In this document: positions 17,330 to 27,334 of the stretch, one piece after another
Layout of the letters: the number at the start of each line of letters is the position of its first letter
How positions within the stretch are numbered: position 1 is the stretch's first letter
DNA from: Bacteroidales bacterium UBA5287
GTDB taxonomy: Bacteria; Bacteroidota; Bacteroidia; Bacteroidales; Dysgonomonadaceae
Reading direction: 5' to 3'
NCBI GenBank assembly: GCA_002411345.1
Contig: DHSL01000015.1
Coordinates: 6,454-70,453, forward strand
Length of the DNA stretch: 64,000 nucleotides
The notes under the pieces: generated by a model
Databases searched by the model: none
Told to the model about the DNA's origin: nothing
The model's input: the letters and a program-made list of their open reading frames with translations, nothing else
Translations under genes and position numbers: made by a program

Positions 17330-18289
17330 CTATTCTATTATTTCAGGAATTAAATAATCTTGAGAAATAAATAACTTCTCTACTCCAGCAACTTTTTTAA
17401 ACTCGGCTTTTCCAATATACATATGTCTAGGATGAATATTATTAAAATTATTATGTGCGTGAAAAACAATCCTCAAATCACCTTTCTTATCTTTGAACAT
17501 AGCGCTATGGCCTACACCTACTAAATTCTTTGGTTTTTGTAATAAAGGATTATCTGAATATTTAATCCATCCCGACTTAATATCTGTTGTTATTGCACAA
17601 CCAATGCCATAGAAGGGACTTTCATAACTATTTGCAGAATAAGTCATGTAATATATTCCATTGTGTTTTAAAACAAAAGCTCCTTCATTAACTCTTGGCC
17701 ATACTTCTTCCCAAGTTTGAGATACATGAATACATGGATATATTCTATCTTTCTTAATTGTAATTAAATCATCTTCTAATTCTGCTACCCATATATTTAA
17801 TCCATCATTAAAACGGTCAAAAAACAGATATGCAATTCCATCATCATCAATGAAAAGAGAATTATCAATGGCTTTTTCATTTTCAAGCATTGGTTGTTGA
17901 ATAACTTGTTTAAAAGGTCCTAAAGGGGAATCTGAAATAGCTACACAAATACGTTCTTCAGCAGAATAATACATATAGAATTTTCCATCTACATAATACA
18001 CTTCTGGTGCCCAAAACCATTTTTCTCCATAGGAATCATCCTTGTGTAGAGCAAGCTGATTCTCTTTTTTCCATTTTAATAGGTCATCAGAAGTATAAAC
18101 TTCAATTCCATTTTCCGAATGTGTGCCATAGGCATAGTAAACATTTTCAAATAACATAATAAAAGGATCTCCTAATGGAACTTTTTTAACAATATTATCC
18201 ATAGTACTGTCCTGATTACTTTTTAAACTAGAACACGAAATAATAACAAAAACCAAAATCGTGTTAATAAACACTTTATTCAACTTCAT
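17330..18289 (-). CDS. GH43 glycosidase, lipoprotein
   Basis: Starting at 18289 the product has 319 residues with a lipoprotein signal (VFVIISC, Cys19). The frame extends 20 codons further upstream, but that part lies over the promoter. The GH43 triad is Asp41 (LGDPFIM), Asp142 (AIDNSLF) and Glu202 (VNEGAFVLK); FWAPEVYYVDGKFYMYYS and VGVGHSAMF are family-typical. The sequence resembles bacterial beta-xylosidase/alpha-arabinofuranosidase or galactanase-type GH43 lipoproteins rather than the endo-arabinanase group. It has its own promoter just below the terminator of the upstream PUL, so it begins a new transcription unit. Confidence 0.87.
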   Translation of the reverse strand: MKLNKVFINTILVFVIISCSSLKSNQDSTMDNIVKKVPLGDPFIMLFENVYYAYGTHSENGIEVYTSDDLLKWKKENQLALHKDDSYGEKWFWAPEVYYVDGKFYMYYSAEERICVAISDSPLGPFKQVIQQPMLENEKAIDNSLFIDDDGIAYLFFDRFNDGLNIWVAELEDDLITIKKDRIYPCIHVSQTWEEVWPRVNEGAFVLKHNGIYYMTYSANSYESPFYGIGCAITTDIKSGWIKYSDNPLLQKPKNLVGVGHSAMFKDKKGDLRIVFHAHNNFNNIHPRHMYIGKAEFKKVAGVEKLFISQDYLIPEIIE

Positions 18290-18346
18290 TAGTTTTTTGG
18301 TAAAAAGAAAAAACAACGTTAGTGTGTTTTTTACAGTTAATAAATT

Positions 18347-18377
18347 CAAAATTACTCATTCCTATCTTATTATCAAA
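18347..18377 (-). promoter_or_regulatory. Promoter for GH43 gene (TTTG-19-TAATTTTG)
   Basis: On the minus strand TTTG (18377-18374) and TAATTTTG (18354-18347) are separated by 19 bases, an exact match to the Bacteroidota -33/-7 consensus. The ATG at 18289 is about 58 bases downstream. The -33 box begins immediately after the terminator hairpin at 18378-18411. Confidence 0.65.
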
Positions 18378-18411
18378 AGCTTTTTATATGTTTAATAACA
18401 TATAAAAAGCT
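18378..18411 (-). terminator. Terminator of PUL 1 operon
   Basis: AGCTTTTTATATGTT and its exact complement AACATATAAAAAGCT enclose a TAAT loop (15 perfect pairs). It lies 73 bases after the stop of the GHL10-like gene on the minus strand. The following T tract is modest (TTTGATAAT). Confidence 0.7.
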
Positions 18412-18484
18412 CTAGATGACTAATAACTTCTTTTATATAACAACTTTACATTTTTTTTAGTATTATAGTTTTAATATTATTTTT

Positions 18485-19870
18485 TTATTTTGCAATTGCA
18501 ATTGCAATACCCTCTTTTGCATATTTCCATTGATTTGCTAACTTTAAATGAATCATATCAAATAAAAAATAACCATCAACTTCATCCATACATGCTTTAA
18601 CAGAATTAACTATAGCTTGATTTTCTTGTTGAGGAGTCGCATCATTATTACTATCCCAATTACCTACATCTGGTCCACCTGCAACCATAGGACAACTATC
18701 TTTTATTTTAGCTTTGGCAAGTTTACAAAAACCTTGCATTGTCCATTCGGTTGTTCCATAAACTCTTAATGGAGAAGCATAAGCTCCTATAAGTATTTGA
18801 TCCATTAATTCTGCATATCCATAATTCTTATATTTATCTGTTGCCCATTTATATGTAGGAAATGGATTATATTTTGGGCTTGCCCAATTGACACCAACTT
18901 CATAATAAGTGGAATACCATCCACCGACATATACGCCAAACTTTATATTTGGATTGATTGACTTGACAGCACTTTGAGCTTTTGACAGAAAATCAAAAAT
19001 TATTTTAGCTCTATACTCTAACCATTTAGTAAAATAAAGAGGATATGAGCTCATAGAGAATACATTTTGCATGGTTGTTCCAGGTGGTAAAATATCATCT
19101 GGAAAATTTGTCACTTTTATATTTCCATTGAAAGCTTCAAATTTTCGCAATGATAATTCTGAAAAATCTGATTGAATGCCATCAAAACGTCCCCTATCAA
19201 GAAAAATGCCGTCTAAATTATATTTTGCCAAATCCTTTAGCAAATTACAGATATATTCTTGAACATTTTCATTAGCAGGATTAAAGAATTTCGTGCCATT
19301 TCCTGCATCCATAGTATTAATAACTCCACTTGCCAAATTTAAAGAGGTTGCCCAATCTTTTTTTGATGCATCTCGATAAAGTATACCTTGATTTCCCAAA
19401 CCATTACTATGTCCTCCTACCATTGTATTAAAACCTGCATGGACTTTCAAACCTAATTTATGTCCCTCATCAATAAAAACCTGCAAATAATCCCAAGTAG
19501 CAGTTCGGTTCACTTTTGTATATGTTCCGTTAACCCATGCTGGTAACCATTCTACTTCTTTAACACCATTTACAGATGATTTATAAAGTATATCACCACT
19601 TGTCGGACGTATATCAACTACAATATCTGTAAAACCTGCATCTTTAGCAAGTGTTAGATCTCTAATTATATTTTCCTTACTATTTGCAAAATCATTAAAA
19701 TTTGCAGCTGCATCAATCCAGATAAAACGAGGTTTTTCCTTATTATCAACTGGAGGATCTGGATATTCATATATCGGAGTTTTATCTCCACATGCTATAA
19801 CAAGGAAAATTTCATTCGCTAAGAATATTATTAAAACAATAATATTCCAATTAATTTTGCTATTTTTCAT
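18485..19870 (-). CDS. GHL10-like TIM-barrel putative glycoside hydrolase, lipoprotein
   Basis: Start chosen at 19870 (461 residues), because the lipoprotein signal begins there and ends IFLVIAC. PRFIWIDAAANFNDF, AKDAGFTDIVVDIRPTSGDI, GHKLGLKVHAGFNTMVGG, YNLDGIFLDRGRFDG and FGVYVGGWYS resemble the DUF187/GHL10 family of predicted alpha-amylase-like barrel hydrolases. Candidate catalytic acids include the Asp of IFLDRGRFD, but no member activity lets me assign a substrate. It is the last gene of PUL 1, 66 bases after the DUF5018-like gene and just ahead of the operon terminator. Confidence 0.75.
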   Translation of the reverse strand: MKNSKINWNIIVLIIFLANEIFLVIACGDKTPIYEYPDPPVDNKEKPRFIWIDAAANFNDFANSKENIIRDLTLAKDAGFTDIVVDIRPTSGDILYKSSVNGVKEVEWLPAWVNGTYTKVNRTATWDYLQVFIDEGHKLGLKVHAGFNTMVGGHSNGLGNQGILYRDASKKDWATSLNLASGVINTMDAGNGTKFFNPANENVQEYICNLLKDLAKYNLDGIFLDRGRFDGIQSDFSELSLRKFEAFNGNIKVTNFPDDILPPGTTMQNVFSMSSYPLYFTKWLEYRAKIIFDFLSKAQSAVKSINPNIKFGVYVGGWYSTYYEVGVNWASPKYNPFPTYKWATDKYKNYGYAELMDQILIGAYASPLRVYGTTEWTMQGFCKLAKAKIKDSCPMVAGGPDVGNWDSNNDATPQQENQAIVNSVKACMDEVDGYFLFDMIHLKLANQWKYAKEGIAIAIAK

Positions 19871-19936
19871 AAATAATTGAGAAGTTGTCTGAATAATGAA
19901 TTCATTATTCAGACAACAATTTAAATTCATTATAAT

Positions 19937-21607
19937 CTACATATCAATGCAATCAAATTGTACACAAACAACGCAACCATTTGTAAACATAAAATATAAA
20001 TACATATAGTATCCATCGTCTGAAACTTTCAATACTACATCACCTGTTCCATTTGCATTTTGTCCTCCATTATCTTTTCCTCCATAAGTACCAATTGGAG
20101 CAGTCCAAATTGAAGCTCCAAATGTTGAGGTTGAACTTACATCGAATAAATATACTGAATCATCACTGCCCCAAGTAAATGAATTGATTGAATTATTAGC
20201 TGCATATGGACAATTATTAAATATTATATAGTCTGCCGCATTTTGAATCCAGTTTGAGCTGATCCCTGGACCCCACGCTTTTACAGTATTGGCAACGCCA
20301 TCAACCCAGGCAAATTTTCTTGGTTCTGCATAATATGAAACAAAATAATCACCTTTAAGATCTGATGGATTTGTAACAACAATATCAGCATTATTAACCC
20401 AAGAACCTCCAATACCTGTAATCGTAACTATTTCAGGAGTCTGTGATTGAATCACACCTCCCTTAATTTGCCAACGAGCAAATTGATTACCTGAAGTTAA
20501 TAGTGATGCAGTAATTATTGCTTCTCCTTCTATATTACCTTTTACTGAAAGTTTACGCCCTATAGGATATGTTCCACTTCCAGCCCAATCAATTAGAAGC
20601 TGAGGAGTACCACTTACACCCTTCATACTCCACACTTTAAACGTACCTCCATTAGGAGCAAGATTGTTTACTAATATATTGTTATTATCATCAGAGGTAG
20701 TATAGAAATTAGTCAAACTACCTAAAATTGGTCCCATATTTGCCATAGTACCTACAGTAGCTCCTGTTTTACGATCAAGATAGATACTTGGTTGATTTCT
20801 TGTATTTACAATTACATAATCTTTTATAACTGCTATACCATTAGTCTGATTGAGAACTGAAATTCCAAGGTCAGCTTGTAATTTTTTTGACCAAAGAACT
20901 TTTCCACTTCCTGATCTTAAACCAAATTCAACTTTAGGTGGAACATTTTTCTTAACAGTATAAATGTTTTTGGTAATCCCATTCTGAGCAGTAACAGTAA
21001 CTGTGAATTCATTATCATAATTCATCGCAACTTCTCTTGGGTCAGGATTAATTGTTGCACCATGAGAAATTGTAACATCTGCTAGGGTTTCTCCAATTGA
21101 TTCAATTGAAATCAATGAGATTGTTTTTGCATCATTATCAATAATTCCGGTCAAACCAAGTTCCTTTAATTCATAACTCGTAATTTTAGCTTCTGCACTT
21201 TTTCGAATTTCAGCAACAATCTTATAATCTTTATTCTTTTTGGTTTGATCAGTTATAGTTATAAAATTTTCTTTTGTAAAATCAAAATACAAAAGTGCTG
21301 GCGAAATTGTGACATTATCATCTAAATTAGCTTCAACTCTTACATGTGTCAAATCTTCCACTTTTAATACATTATTTGAAAGAAGTGGGTAATTGTAAGG
21401 GAATACAATTGTTATAACACCTTCCTCATAATCTATTTCACTTATAAAATTATTATCGGAACTTTCATCACCATAAAAGGAGCCTTTCATACTATTTATT
21501 CCGTATCGAGAAATTGATGGTGTCAAATCTTCCACTTGCTGACAACCAATCAGGAAAATAAAAGCTGTACAGAATAATGCTATAATAAAATATGTATTAT
21601 TTTTCAT
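19937..21607 (-). CDS. Surface glycan-binding-type lipoprotein, DUF5018-like (SusE/F position)
   Basis: This protein (556 residues from the ATG at 21607) has a lipoprotein signal (IALFCTAFIFLIGC). The N-terminal half has two Ig-like segments of the DUF5018 type (ISEIDYEEGVITIVFPYNYP; ELGLTGIIDNDAKTISL), and the C-terminal half looks like a beta-rich propeller (DUF4623-like). Its place directly after SusD is that of surface glycan-binding proteins such as SusE/SusF, so it probably binds the PUL 1 glycan at the cell surface. I avoid the upstream ATG at 21643 because it would overlap SusD and precede the signal peptide. Confidence 0.7.
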   Translation of the reverse strand: MKNNTYFIIALFCTAFIFLIGCQQVEDLTPSISRYGINSMKGSFYGDESSDNNFISEIDYEEGVITIVFPYNYPLLSNNVLKVEDLTHVRVEANLDDNVTISPALLYFDFTKENFITITDQTKKNKDYKIVAEIRKSAEAKITSYELKELGLTGIIDNDAKTISLISIESIGETLADVTISHGATINPDPREVAMNYDNEFTVTVTAQNGITKNIYTVKKNVPPKVEFGLRSGSGKVLWSKKLQADLGISVLNQTNGIAVIKDYVIVNTRNQPSIYLDRKTGATVGTMANMGPILGSLTNFYTTSDDNNNILVNNLAPNGGTFKVWSMKGVSGTPQLLIDWAGSGTYPIGRKLSVKGNIEGEAIITASLLTSGNQFARWQIKGGVIQSQTPEIVTITGIGGSWVNNADIVVTNPSDLKGDYFVSYYAEPRKFAWVDGVANTVKAWGPGISSNWIQNAADYIIFNNCPYAANNSINSFTWGSDDSVYLFDVSSTSTFGASIWTAPIGTYGGKDNGGQNANGTGDVVLKVSDDGYYMYLYFMFTNGCVVCVQFDCIDM

Positions 21608-21626
21608 TGAATTAATTTTTGAATAG

Positions 21627-23240
21627 TTATTTCCAATCATCATATTGTTCTATCAATGAATTATTAGCCAATTCATTATCAGGAATAGGTAATATATATG
21701 TTTTTTCTAAAAACTTCCTATCTTGGTAATCAACATCAATATATTCGTATTTATCTCCGGTTATCTTAAATCCATGACAACGATAGTTATTATACTCTAT
21801 ATGTGCAATTTTCCATCTTCGCATATCCCAAAACAACTGACCTTCGTAAGCTAATTCTACTTTCCTTTCGTTTTTGTAATCCTCAAACCATTCATTACCT
21901 GATGATGATTTTGGTGGCAAATTAACCCTGTTTCTAACTTTATTCATTGTATTTCTTGCATCATCAATTTTATTCAATCTATACGCTGCTTCTGCCTTGT
22001 TTAATAAAACTTCAGCATACCTAATTTCAACCCATGGTTGTGTACTTGGTTTTCCCTTGATATCAGTTAACGATTCATCCAAAAGCTTACGCAAGAAATA
22101 ACCGGTTGTTGTGTGACCATATGTGTATGGTTGTGATCTGTATGCCATAAAAGTACCGTATGTTCCATTTACAGAATTTTGCATAATGTGACCTTTCCAA
22201 CTACTTCCGGGATAAATAATAGTAGCTTTAAATCTTGGTTCTAATTCTTCGTAAGGTGGTCTTACAGCTGTAGCAGAATGATATGGTGTCCAATTCAGTT
22301 TTGATCCATCAGTTTTTTCATAAGACTCAACCATTTCTTGTGTTGGAGTTCCTAAACCTCCAAATTCATATCCATCACTAAGTGGTACATAATCTTTATC
22401 GAAGGAATGATTAGGCCCTATAATATCGTAATTAAATTCAAGAATAGATTCTTCATTATCTCCTGCCCATGAATCTGAATAATTTTCCATTAATTCGTAT
22501 TTCCCGGACTTCACTACAGCATCTGCTGCATCATAAGCCGATTGCCAACGTTCAGCATACAACATTGCACGAGATTTAAATGCTAACGCTATATACTTAT
22601 TTATCTTACCTTTTTCATTAGCAGGCCAGGATTCTGGTAAATTTTCAATTGCATAATCTAAATCTAACTCAACTAAATCCCAAGTCTCTTCTTCAGTACT
22701 ACGAGCTTTATCCTTTTCCATCTGATCAATACTAGTATATAGGATTACTCCACCATGACGTTTTGCCAATTGAAAATACATAAATGCTCTAAAAAAACGA
22801 ACTTGGGCCTCCCACTTTATATTCAACTCTTCAGAGTAGGTTGAATATAATTCCATAGAACGAAGAAATTCATTCATCCTTCTAATTTTATTGTAAGCAT
22901 CATTCCAATTGTCATAAAAACAATTTGCAGAAGTAACAGCTGACGGATTAAAAACATAATTATTAGGATGTCCCGCTTTATGCCCTAATGCATATGATCC
23001 GTATTTGAAAGTATTTGTCAAACTTTCAGTTAAGCTGCCTTGAAATTGTTGAGTACCAAATTGACTGTATTGATGTATATATGTATAAAAACCATTCACA
23101 TATAAGTCAACACTCGACTGTTTTTCCCACACAACTTTATCAGTGAGTTGATCTGTTGGTGTCAAGTCAAGCCAATCTGAACAACTATTGAAACTTAATA
23201 CTAAACTTATAATTAGTATTGTTATAAATGTTTTTTTCAT
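21627..23240 (-). CDS. SusD/RagB-family nutrient-binding outer-membrane lipoprotein (PUL 1)
   Basis: The 537-residue protein has a lipoprotein signal (LSFNSC) followed by SDWLDLTPTDQLTD, the usual SusD N-terminus. WNDAYNKIRRMNEF, EAQVRFFRAFMYFQLAKRHGG and the C-terminal RYAEVLLNKAEAAYRLN ... NKVRNRVNLP ... ERKVELAYEGQLFWDMRRWK are hallmark SusD TPR and closing segments. It caps the TonB-dependent SusC transporter encoded 19 bases upstream and delivers glycan to it. Confidence 0.95.
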   Translation of the reverse strand: MKKTFITILIISLVLSFNSCSDWLDLTPTDQLTDKVVWEKQSSVDLYVNGFYTYIHQYSQFGTQQFQGSLTESLTNTFKYGSYALGHKAGHPNNYVFNPSAVTSANCFYDNWNDAYNKIRRMNEFLRSMELYSTYSEELNIKWEAQVRFFRAFMYFQLAKRHGGVILYTSIDQMEKDKARSTEEETWDLVELDLDYAIENLPESWPANEKGKINKYIALAFKSRAMLYAERWQSAYDAADAVVKSGKYELMENYSDSWAGDNEESILEFNYDIIGPNHSFDKDYVPLSDGYEFGGLGTPTQEMVESYEKTDGSKLNWTPYHSATAVRPPYEELEPRFKATIIYPGSSWKGHIMQNSVNGTYGTFMAYRSQPYTYGHTTTGYFLRKLLDESLTDIKGKPSTQPWVEIRYAEVLLNKAEAAYRLNKIDDARNTMNKVRNRVNLPPKSSSGNEWFEDYKNERKVELAYEGQLFWDMRRWKIAHIEYNNYRCHGFKITGDKYEYIDVDYQDRKFLEKTYILPIPDNELANNSLIEQYDDWK

Positions 23241-23259
23241 TATCTCAGCTATTTAAAAT

Positions 23260-26200
23260 TTATAAAGAAAAATTAAGACCAAAAGATAAAGTCCTTTGTT
23301 GAGGATAATAGCCATTATTAACACCAGGTTGTTCTGGGTCTATATTGTATTTTGTAAGTTCACTAAAAGTAAGAAGATTTGAACCTTCAACATACAATCT
23401 TATCTTATCAATTCCTAAAGACTTAGTTAAAGTTTGCGGAATTGTATATCCTAATTGAAAAGATTTCAAACGTAGATAATTTCCATTTCTATACCAAAAA
23501 GTAGAAGAATAAGCGTTATTGGAGCTAACAGTTACCATAGAAAGACGAGGAAATTCAGCATTTACGTTTTCAGGAGTCCATGAATTCTCAGCTATAAATT
23601 GGGGAGAATTTCCACCATGATAAAATAATTTAGTAAATGCAGTGTTATCCATTATACCAACCGAACCGGTAGAAGTATAAACACCTGTAAGAGCTACGGT
23701 ACGCCCAATTCCTGACTGTAACAATAAATCAAAATCAAAACCTTTCCAATTCCCATATAAATTCAATGAAGTTTGAAATTTTGAATAAGGACTTTTTCCA
23801 ACATAACCCATATCCTGTGCATATGAAATTTTACCATCTCCATTTCTATCCTTATATTTTATATATCCGGGAAGTACTGGGGAACCTGTAATTGTCGGAT
23901 GATTATCGATTTCTTCTTGAGACTGATATAAACCTTCATCAATAAAACCTAATTGAGAACCAACTTCTTTTCCGGTTAATTTTAGATAATCAGGTGTGTT
24001 TTCAGAATCTCCTGCATAATACAACCATCTTCTGAATGCTAAAGTGCCGATAAATTTTGCTCCATAATTGAAGTCGCCTATCTTGTTGTGATGGGTTATA
24101 GTAAAGTCAAATCCTCTATAATCAATTTTATTCACATTGTCTGTACTGAAAAAGTATCCACCCATAGATGGAGGAAAAGAACCCCCCACACCACCAAGCA
24201 AATCATATTGATATTTGTAATAAACATCAAATTCAACTCCTAATAAACCTTTCCAAGCCATGAAATCAACACCCAAATTATAAGTTATGGCTTTTGCCCA
24301 ACTCAAATTTGGATTTCCTAATGTGCCGGTATATAACATGCTTTGACGTTGATTACCTAAAACTACAGCATTAGAAGAAAGAACCATTAAATTTAGATAT
24401 TGGAAAGCACTAACAGCAGAAGTCGCAGTTTTTCCTATACCACCTCTTAATTTAAGATTATCTATCCAATCTGCATTAAACCATTCTTCATTGTTCATCC
24501 TCCATCCTAAAGATATTGCCGGCAAATTAATCCATCGTGAACCGTTCATTCCACTGAATAAATAACTACCATCTCTACGTATTGAGGCTTCTAACAAATA
24601 TCTATTATCATAATTATAATTTAAACGACCAACAAAACCAATTAGACGAGACTGACCACTACTACCTGAAATACTTGGTATCTTTTCTTGCCCATTTCCT
24701 GTTGTATTAGTAATCATATTCAATTCATCCAAGTCTAAGAAATTAAGACCATAACCAGTCACTCCTAAGGTATTTGAATATGAACTTCTTGTTTCAGCTA
24801 ATCCTAAAAAATTAATATTATGCTCATCATAAATCTTATCATATGTAATACTGGATTGAGTTACAATATCTGTAGCACTATAAGCACTCTCTGTCAAAGA
24901 TGTATTACCTGAATTATTTTTGAACAACGAATAATTAATTTTTTCTGTCGATGAATTTGGTAATGCGGCAAGCATTGTTTGGAAAGGAATGGTTAAACTC
25001 TTGTTGAATTGAAAAAACTTATCATAAGCTCCCATAAATTTTAAGCTGAGTCCTTCAATCCATGGAGTATCATATTTCAATGAGAAATTAGTTTGAATAG
25101 TTGTATTCCTTGGTCTGTTATAACCTGATTCGTTAATTGCTGCAATAGGACTAACCGGAGAGGAGTTTGTATTAGTTGAGGTATAATACTCTTTTCCATC
25201 ATCAGTTGTCATTTTAATTGGAATATATGGTAAAGCACGAACAGCTTGCTGAGGTATATTATGCCAATCATTTGGATTTGCAGAATAATTCGGGCTTTCA
25301 TGTTCATCTAAACGACCTGCAATGTCAAATACCATTGTTATATTGTTAGTAAGTTTGGCATCAATGTTAGCCCTCATACTATAACGCTTATAATTGAATT
25401 TATCAACATTACCATCTTGTTGAAAAGCTCCGATAGAAGTGAAAAATTTTATTCGTTCAGAACCACCGGTTGCACTTACATTATGATTCATATTTGAACC
25501 TACTCCAAAAACTTCATCATACCAATTAGTGTTTCCCCAGCCATCAGTTCCTGTTTTCATTTTTTCAACCTGTTCAGATGTGAAAACTGTTTCATCTCCA
25601 TCCATTTCACGTGCTTTATTATACCAATAAGCATAACCAGGTGCATCAAGCCATTTTATCTGATTGGCATTCTGACTGATACCATATGATCCTTTATATC
25701 CTATACCTATTTCACCGGCTTTACCTCTCTTTGTTGTCACTATAATAACAGAAGTTGCATTTAAACCATATACAGAGGCAGAAGTTGCATCTTTTAAGAT
25801 TGAAATGGATTCTATTTCATTTGGATCTATTTCATTGATACTTCTTTTGACTCCGTCTACAATATAAGTAGCACCTTCACCTCTAACTAACAACGAAGCT
25901 GCATCTTGACCGGGTTGACCTGATGTCTGTAACATTGTAACACCTGCAACTCTAGCTCCTAAAACATTTGTTATACCTACAATAGGAGCTTTAATGAGTT
26001 CAGTATCAGATAATGTTGACACTGCACCAGTTACACTTGTTTTTTTCTGTGTTCCATATCCTACAACTACAATTTCATCTAATCGCTTCGTATCTTCACT
26101 CATAATAACATTTAAATAATTCCTACCATTAACAGGTACATCAGAAGTAGAATAACCAACATAAGAAAATTCTAATACAGAATTTTGATTTGGTACTTGC

Positions 26201-26415
26201 AATGAGAAAGTCCCTTGGTTATCTGTTACAGTACCTTGTTGTGTACCTTTAACGATAACATTTACACCAATAAGGACATCTCCATTAGAATCAACAACTT
26301 TTCCTCTGACATTCACTTGTGAATATGAGTAAATCGAAGAGAAAAAGAAGATTGACAAAAACAGATGTTTCATCAATCTGTTTAAACAACTAATAGAATG
26401 TTTTCTGTTTTTCAT
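23260..26415 (-). CDS. SusC/RagA-family TonB-dependent outer-membrane transporter (PUL 1)
   Basis: It has 1051 residues, normal for the family. A signal peptide (to about residue 33) precedes a carboxypeptidase-regulatory-like domain (34-110), the TonB-box-proximal EIVVVGYG at 114-121, the plug (GARVAGVTMLQTSGQPGQ; SILKDATSASVYG) and the beta-barrel ending RTLSFGLNFSL. It imports glycan across the outer membrane with SusD. Met15 is an alternative start. It is third in the PUL 1 operon, 44 bases after the isomerase gene. Confidence 0.95.
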   Translation of the reverse strand: MKNRKHSISCLNRLMKHLFLSIFFFSSIYSYSQVNVRGKVVDSNGDVLIGVNVIVKGTQQGTVTDNQGTFSLQVPNQNSVLEFSYVGYSTSDVPVNGRNYLNVIMSEDTKRLDEIVVVGYGTQKKTSVTGAVSTLSDTELIKAPIVGITNVLGARVAGVTMLQTSGQPGQDAASLLVRGEGATYIVDGVKRSINEIDPNEIESISILKDATSASVYGLNATSVIIVTTKRGKAGEIGIGYKGSYGISQNANQIKWLDAPGYAYWYNKAREMDGDETVFTSEQVEKMKTGTDGWGNTNWYDEVFGVGSNMNHNVSATGGSERIKFFTSIGAFQQDGNVDKFNYKRYSMRANIDAKLTNNITMVFDIAGRLDEHESPNYSANPNDWHNIPQQAVRALPYIPIKMTTDDGKEYYTSTNTNSSPVSPIAAINESGYNRPRNTTIQTNFSLKYDTPWIEGLSLKFMGAYDKFFQFNKSLTIPFQTMLAALPNSSTEKINYSLFKNNSGNTSLTESAYSATDIVTQSSITYDKIYDEHNINFLGLAETRSSYSNTLGVTGYGLNFLDLDELNMITNTTGNGQEKIPSISGSSGQSRLIGFVGRLNYNYDNRYLLEASIRRDGSYLFSGMNGSRWINLPAISLGWRMNNEEWFNADWIDNLKLRGGIGKTATSAVSAFQYLNLMVLSSNAVVLGNQRQSMLYTGTLGNPNLSWAKAITYNLGVDFMAWKGLLGVEFDVYYKYQYDLLGGVGGSFPPSMGGYFFSTDNVNKIDYRGFDFTITHHNKIGDFNYGAKFIGTLAFRRWLYYAGDSENTPDYLKLTGKEVGSQLGFIDEGLYQSQEEIDNHPTITGSPVLPGYIKYKDRNGDGKISYAQDMGYVGKSPYSKFQTSLNLYGNWKGFDFDLLLQSGIGRTVALTGVYTSTGSVGIMDNTAFTKLFYHGGNSPQFIAENSWTPENVNAEFPRLSMVTVSSNNAYSSTFWYRNGNYLRLKSFQLGYTIPQTLTKSLGIDKIRLYVEGSNLLTFSELTKYNIDPEQPGVNNGYYPQQRTLSFGLNFSL

Positions 26416-26459
26416 TTGCTTCTTTTTTTGTTAATAGTCCAAAAATCAATATCTAAATA

Positions 26460-27314
26460 TTATAAGATCTCTTCTGACACCCGGTTAAAATAATCGATAG
26501 ATTGTTTTATTTCCGGGAGATTGTTTTCCCAGTTTGCTTCATATTCTATTGTAAAATAACCCTTAAATTTTTGCTTTTTCAACTCTTCCAAAATCCCTTT
26601 TACATTCAGAATTCCCTTTCCCCAAACTACATCTTCTAAAGCCACATCTTCTCCCATTGGAGCAATATCCTTAAAATGAAGTGAGTAGATTCTGCCATCT
26701 AACATTTTTAAACATGATATTGGTTCTAAACCCATTCGTTTAAAATGTCCAGCATCACTACTTGAACCCAACAAAGAACTCCTTTCACCTATGTGGTCTA
26801 GTAATATTTCCGGTTTCCAATAAGATGATTCACTTGGATGATTATGAACAGCAACTTTTATCCCGTATTGTTCAGCTAAACTTTCAACAATATCCCAATC
26901 TTCACGACCTGGTTCAGCACTGATAAACTCTAACTCCATAGCTTTTGCAAAAGGAAAAATCTTACTCCACTCATCTCGAGTTGCAGTCCAAACACCTGAA
27001 GACACAATCTTCACTTCTTTCGATTTTGCTAGCTCTTTTAGTCTATTTTGTTGTTCTAAAGTAAGATTATATCCAAAGAGTGAATCGCCAAACTCTGGCC
27101 CCATTTTCTGACCCGGATATATTTCAATGTAATGCAACCCCAATTGTTGCGTTTTTTCCAGTGACTCTACAACATTGAATAAATGGAACGTGTATGATTG
27201 CATAGATAATTTCCATCCATTTTTTTCGGCTTTTGTTACTTCATAAGAGGATCTGCAACTTACTAAAAGTAAAATGCATGCAGAAAAAGTAAACCATAGT
27301 ATTTTTGTTTTCAT
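26460..27314 (-). CDS. Exported sugar phosphate isomerase/epimerase-like TIM-barrel protein
   Basis: This 284-residue protein has a lipoprotein signal (LLLVSC, Cys20) and an AP-endonuclease-2 / xylose-isomerase-like barrel. HYIEIYPGQ, SSGVWTATRDEW, VAVHNHPSES, SDAGHFKRMG, SLHFKDIAP and GYFTIEYEAN supply the His, Asp and Glu residues that hold the metal in this superfamily. Being exported, it cannot act on cytosolic sugar phosphates despite the family name. Paired genes for an exported Gfo/Idh dehydrogenase (20 bases upstream) and such a barrel occur in Bacteroides 3-keto-glycoside pathways, so it may act on keto-sugars made by its neighbour; this is inference. Confidence 0.82.
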   Translation of the reverse strand: MKTKILWFTFSACILLLVSCRSSYEVTKAEKNGWKLSMQSYTFHLFNVVESLEKTQQLGLHYIEIYPGQKMGPEFGDSLFGYNLTLEQQNRLKELAKSKEVKIVSSGVWTATRDEWSKIFPFAKAMELEFISAEPGREDWDIVESLAEQYGIKVAVHNHPSESSYWKPEILLDHIGERSSLLGSSSDAGHFKRMGLEPISCLKMLDGRIYSLHFKDIAPMGEDVALEDVVWGKGILNVKGILEELKKQKFKGYFTIEYEANWENNLPEIKQSIDYFNRVSEEIL

Positions 27315-27334
27315 AGATTAAAATTCTTAAATGA

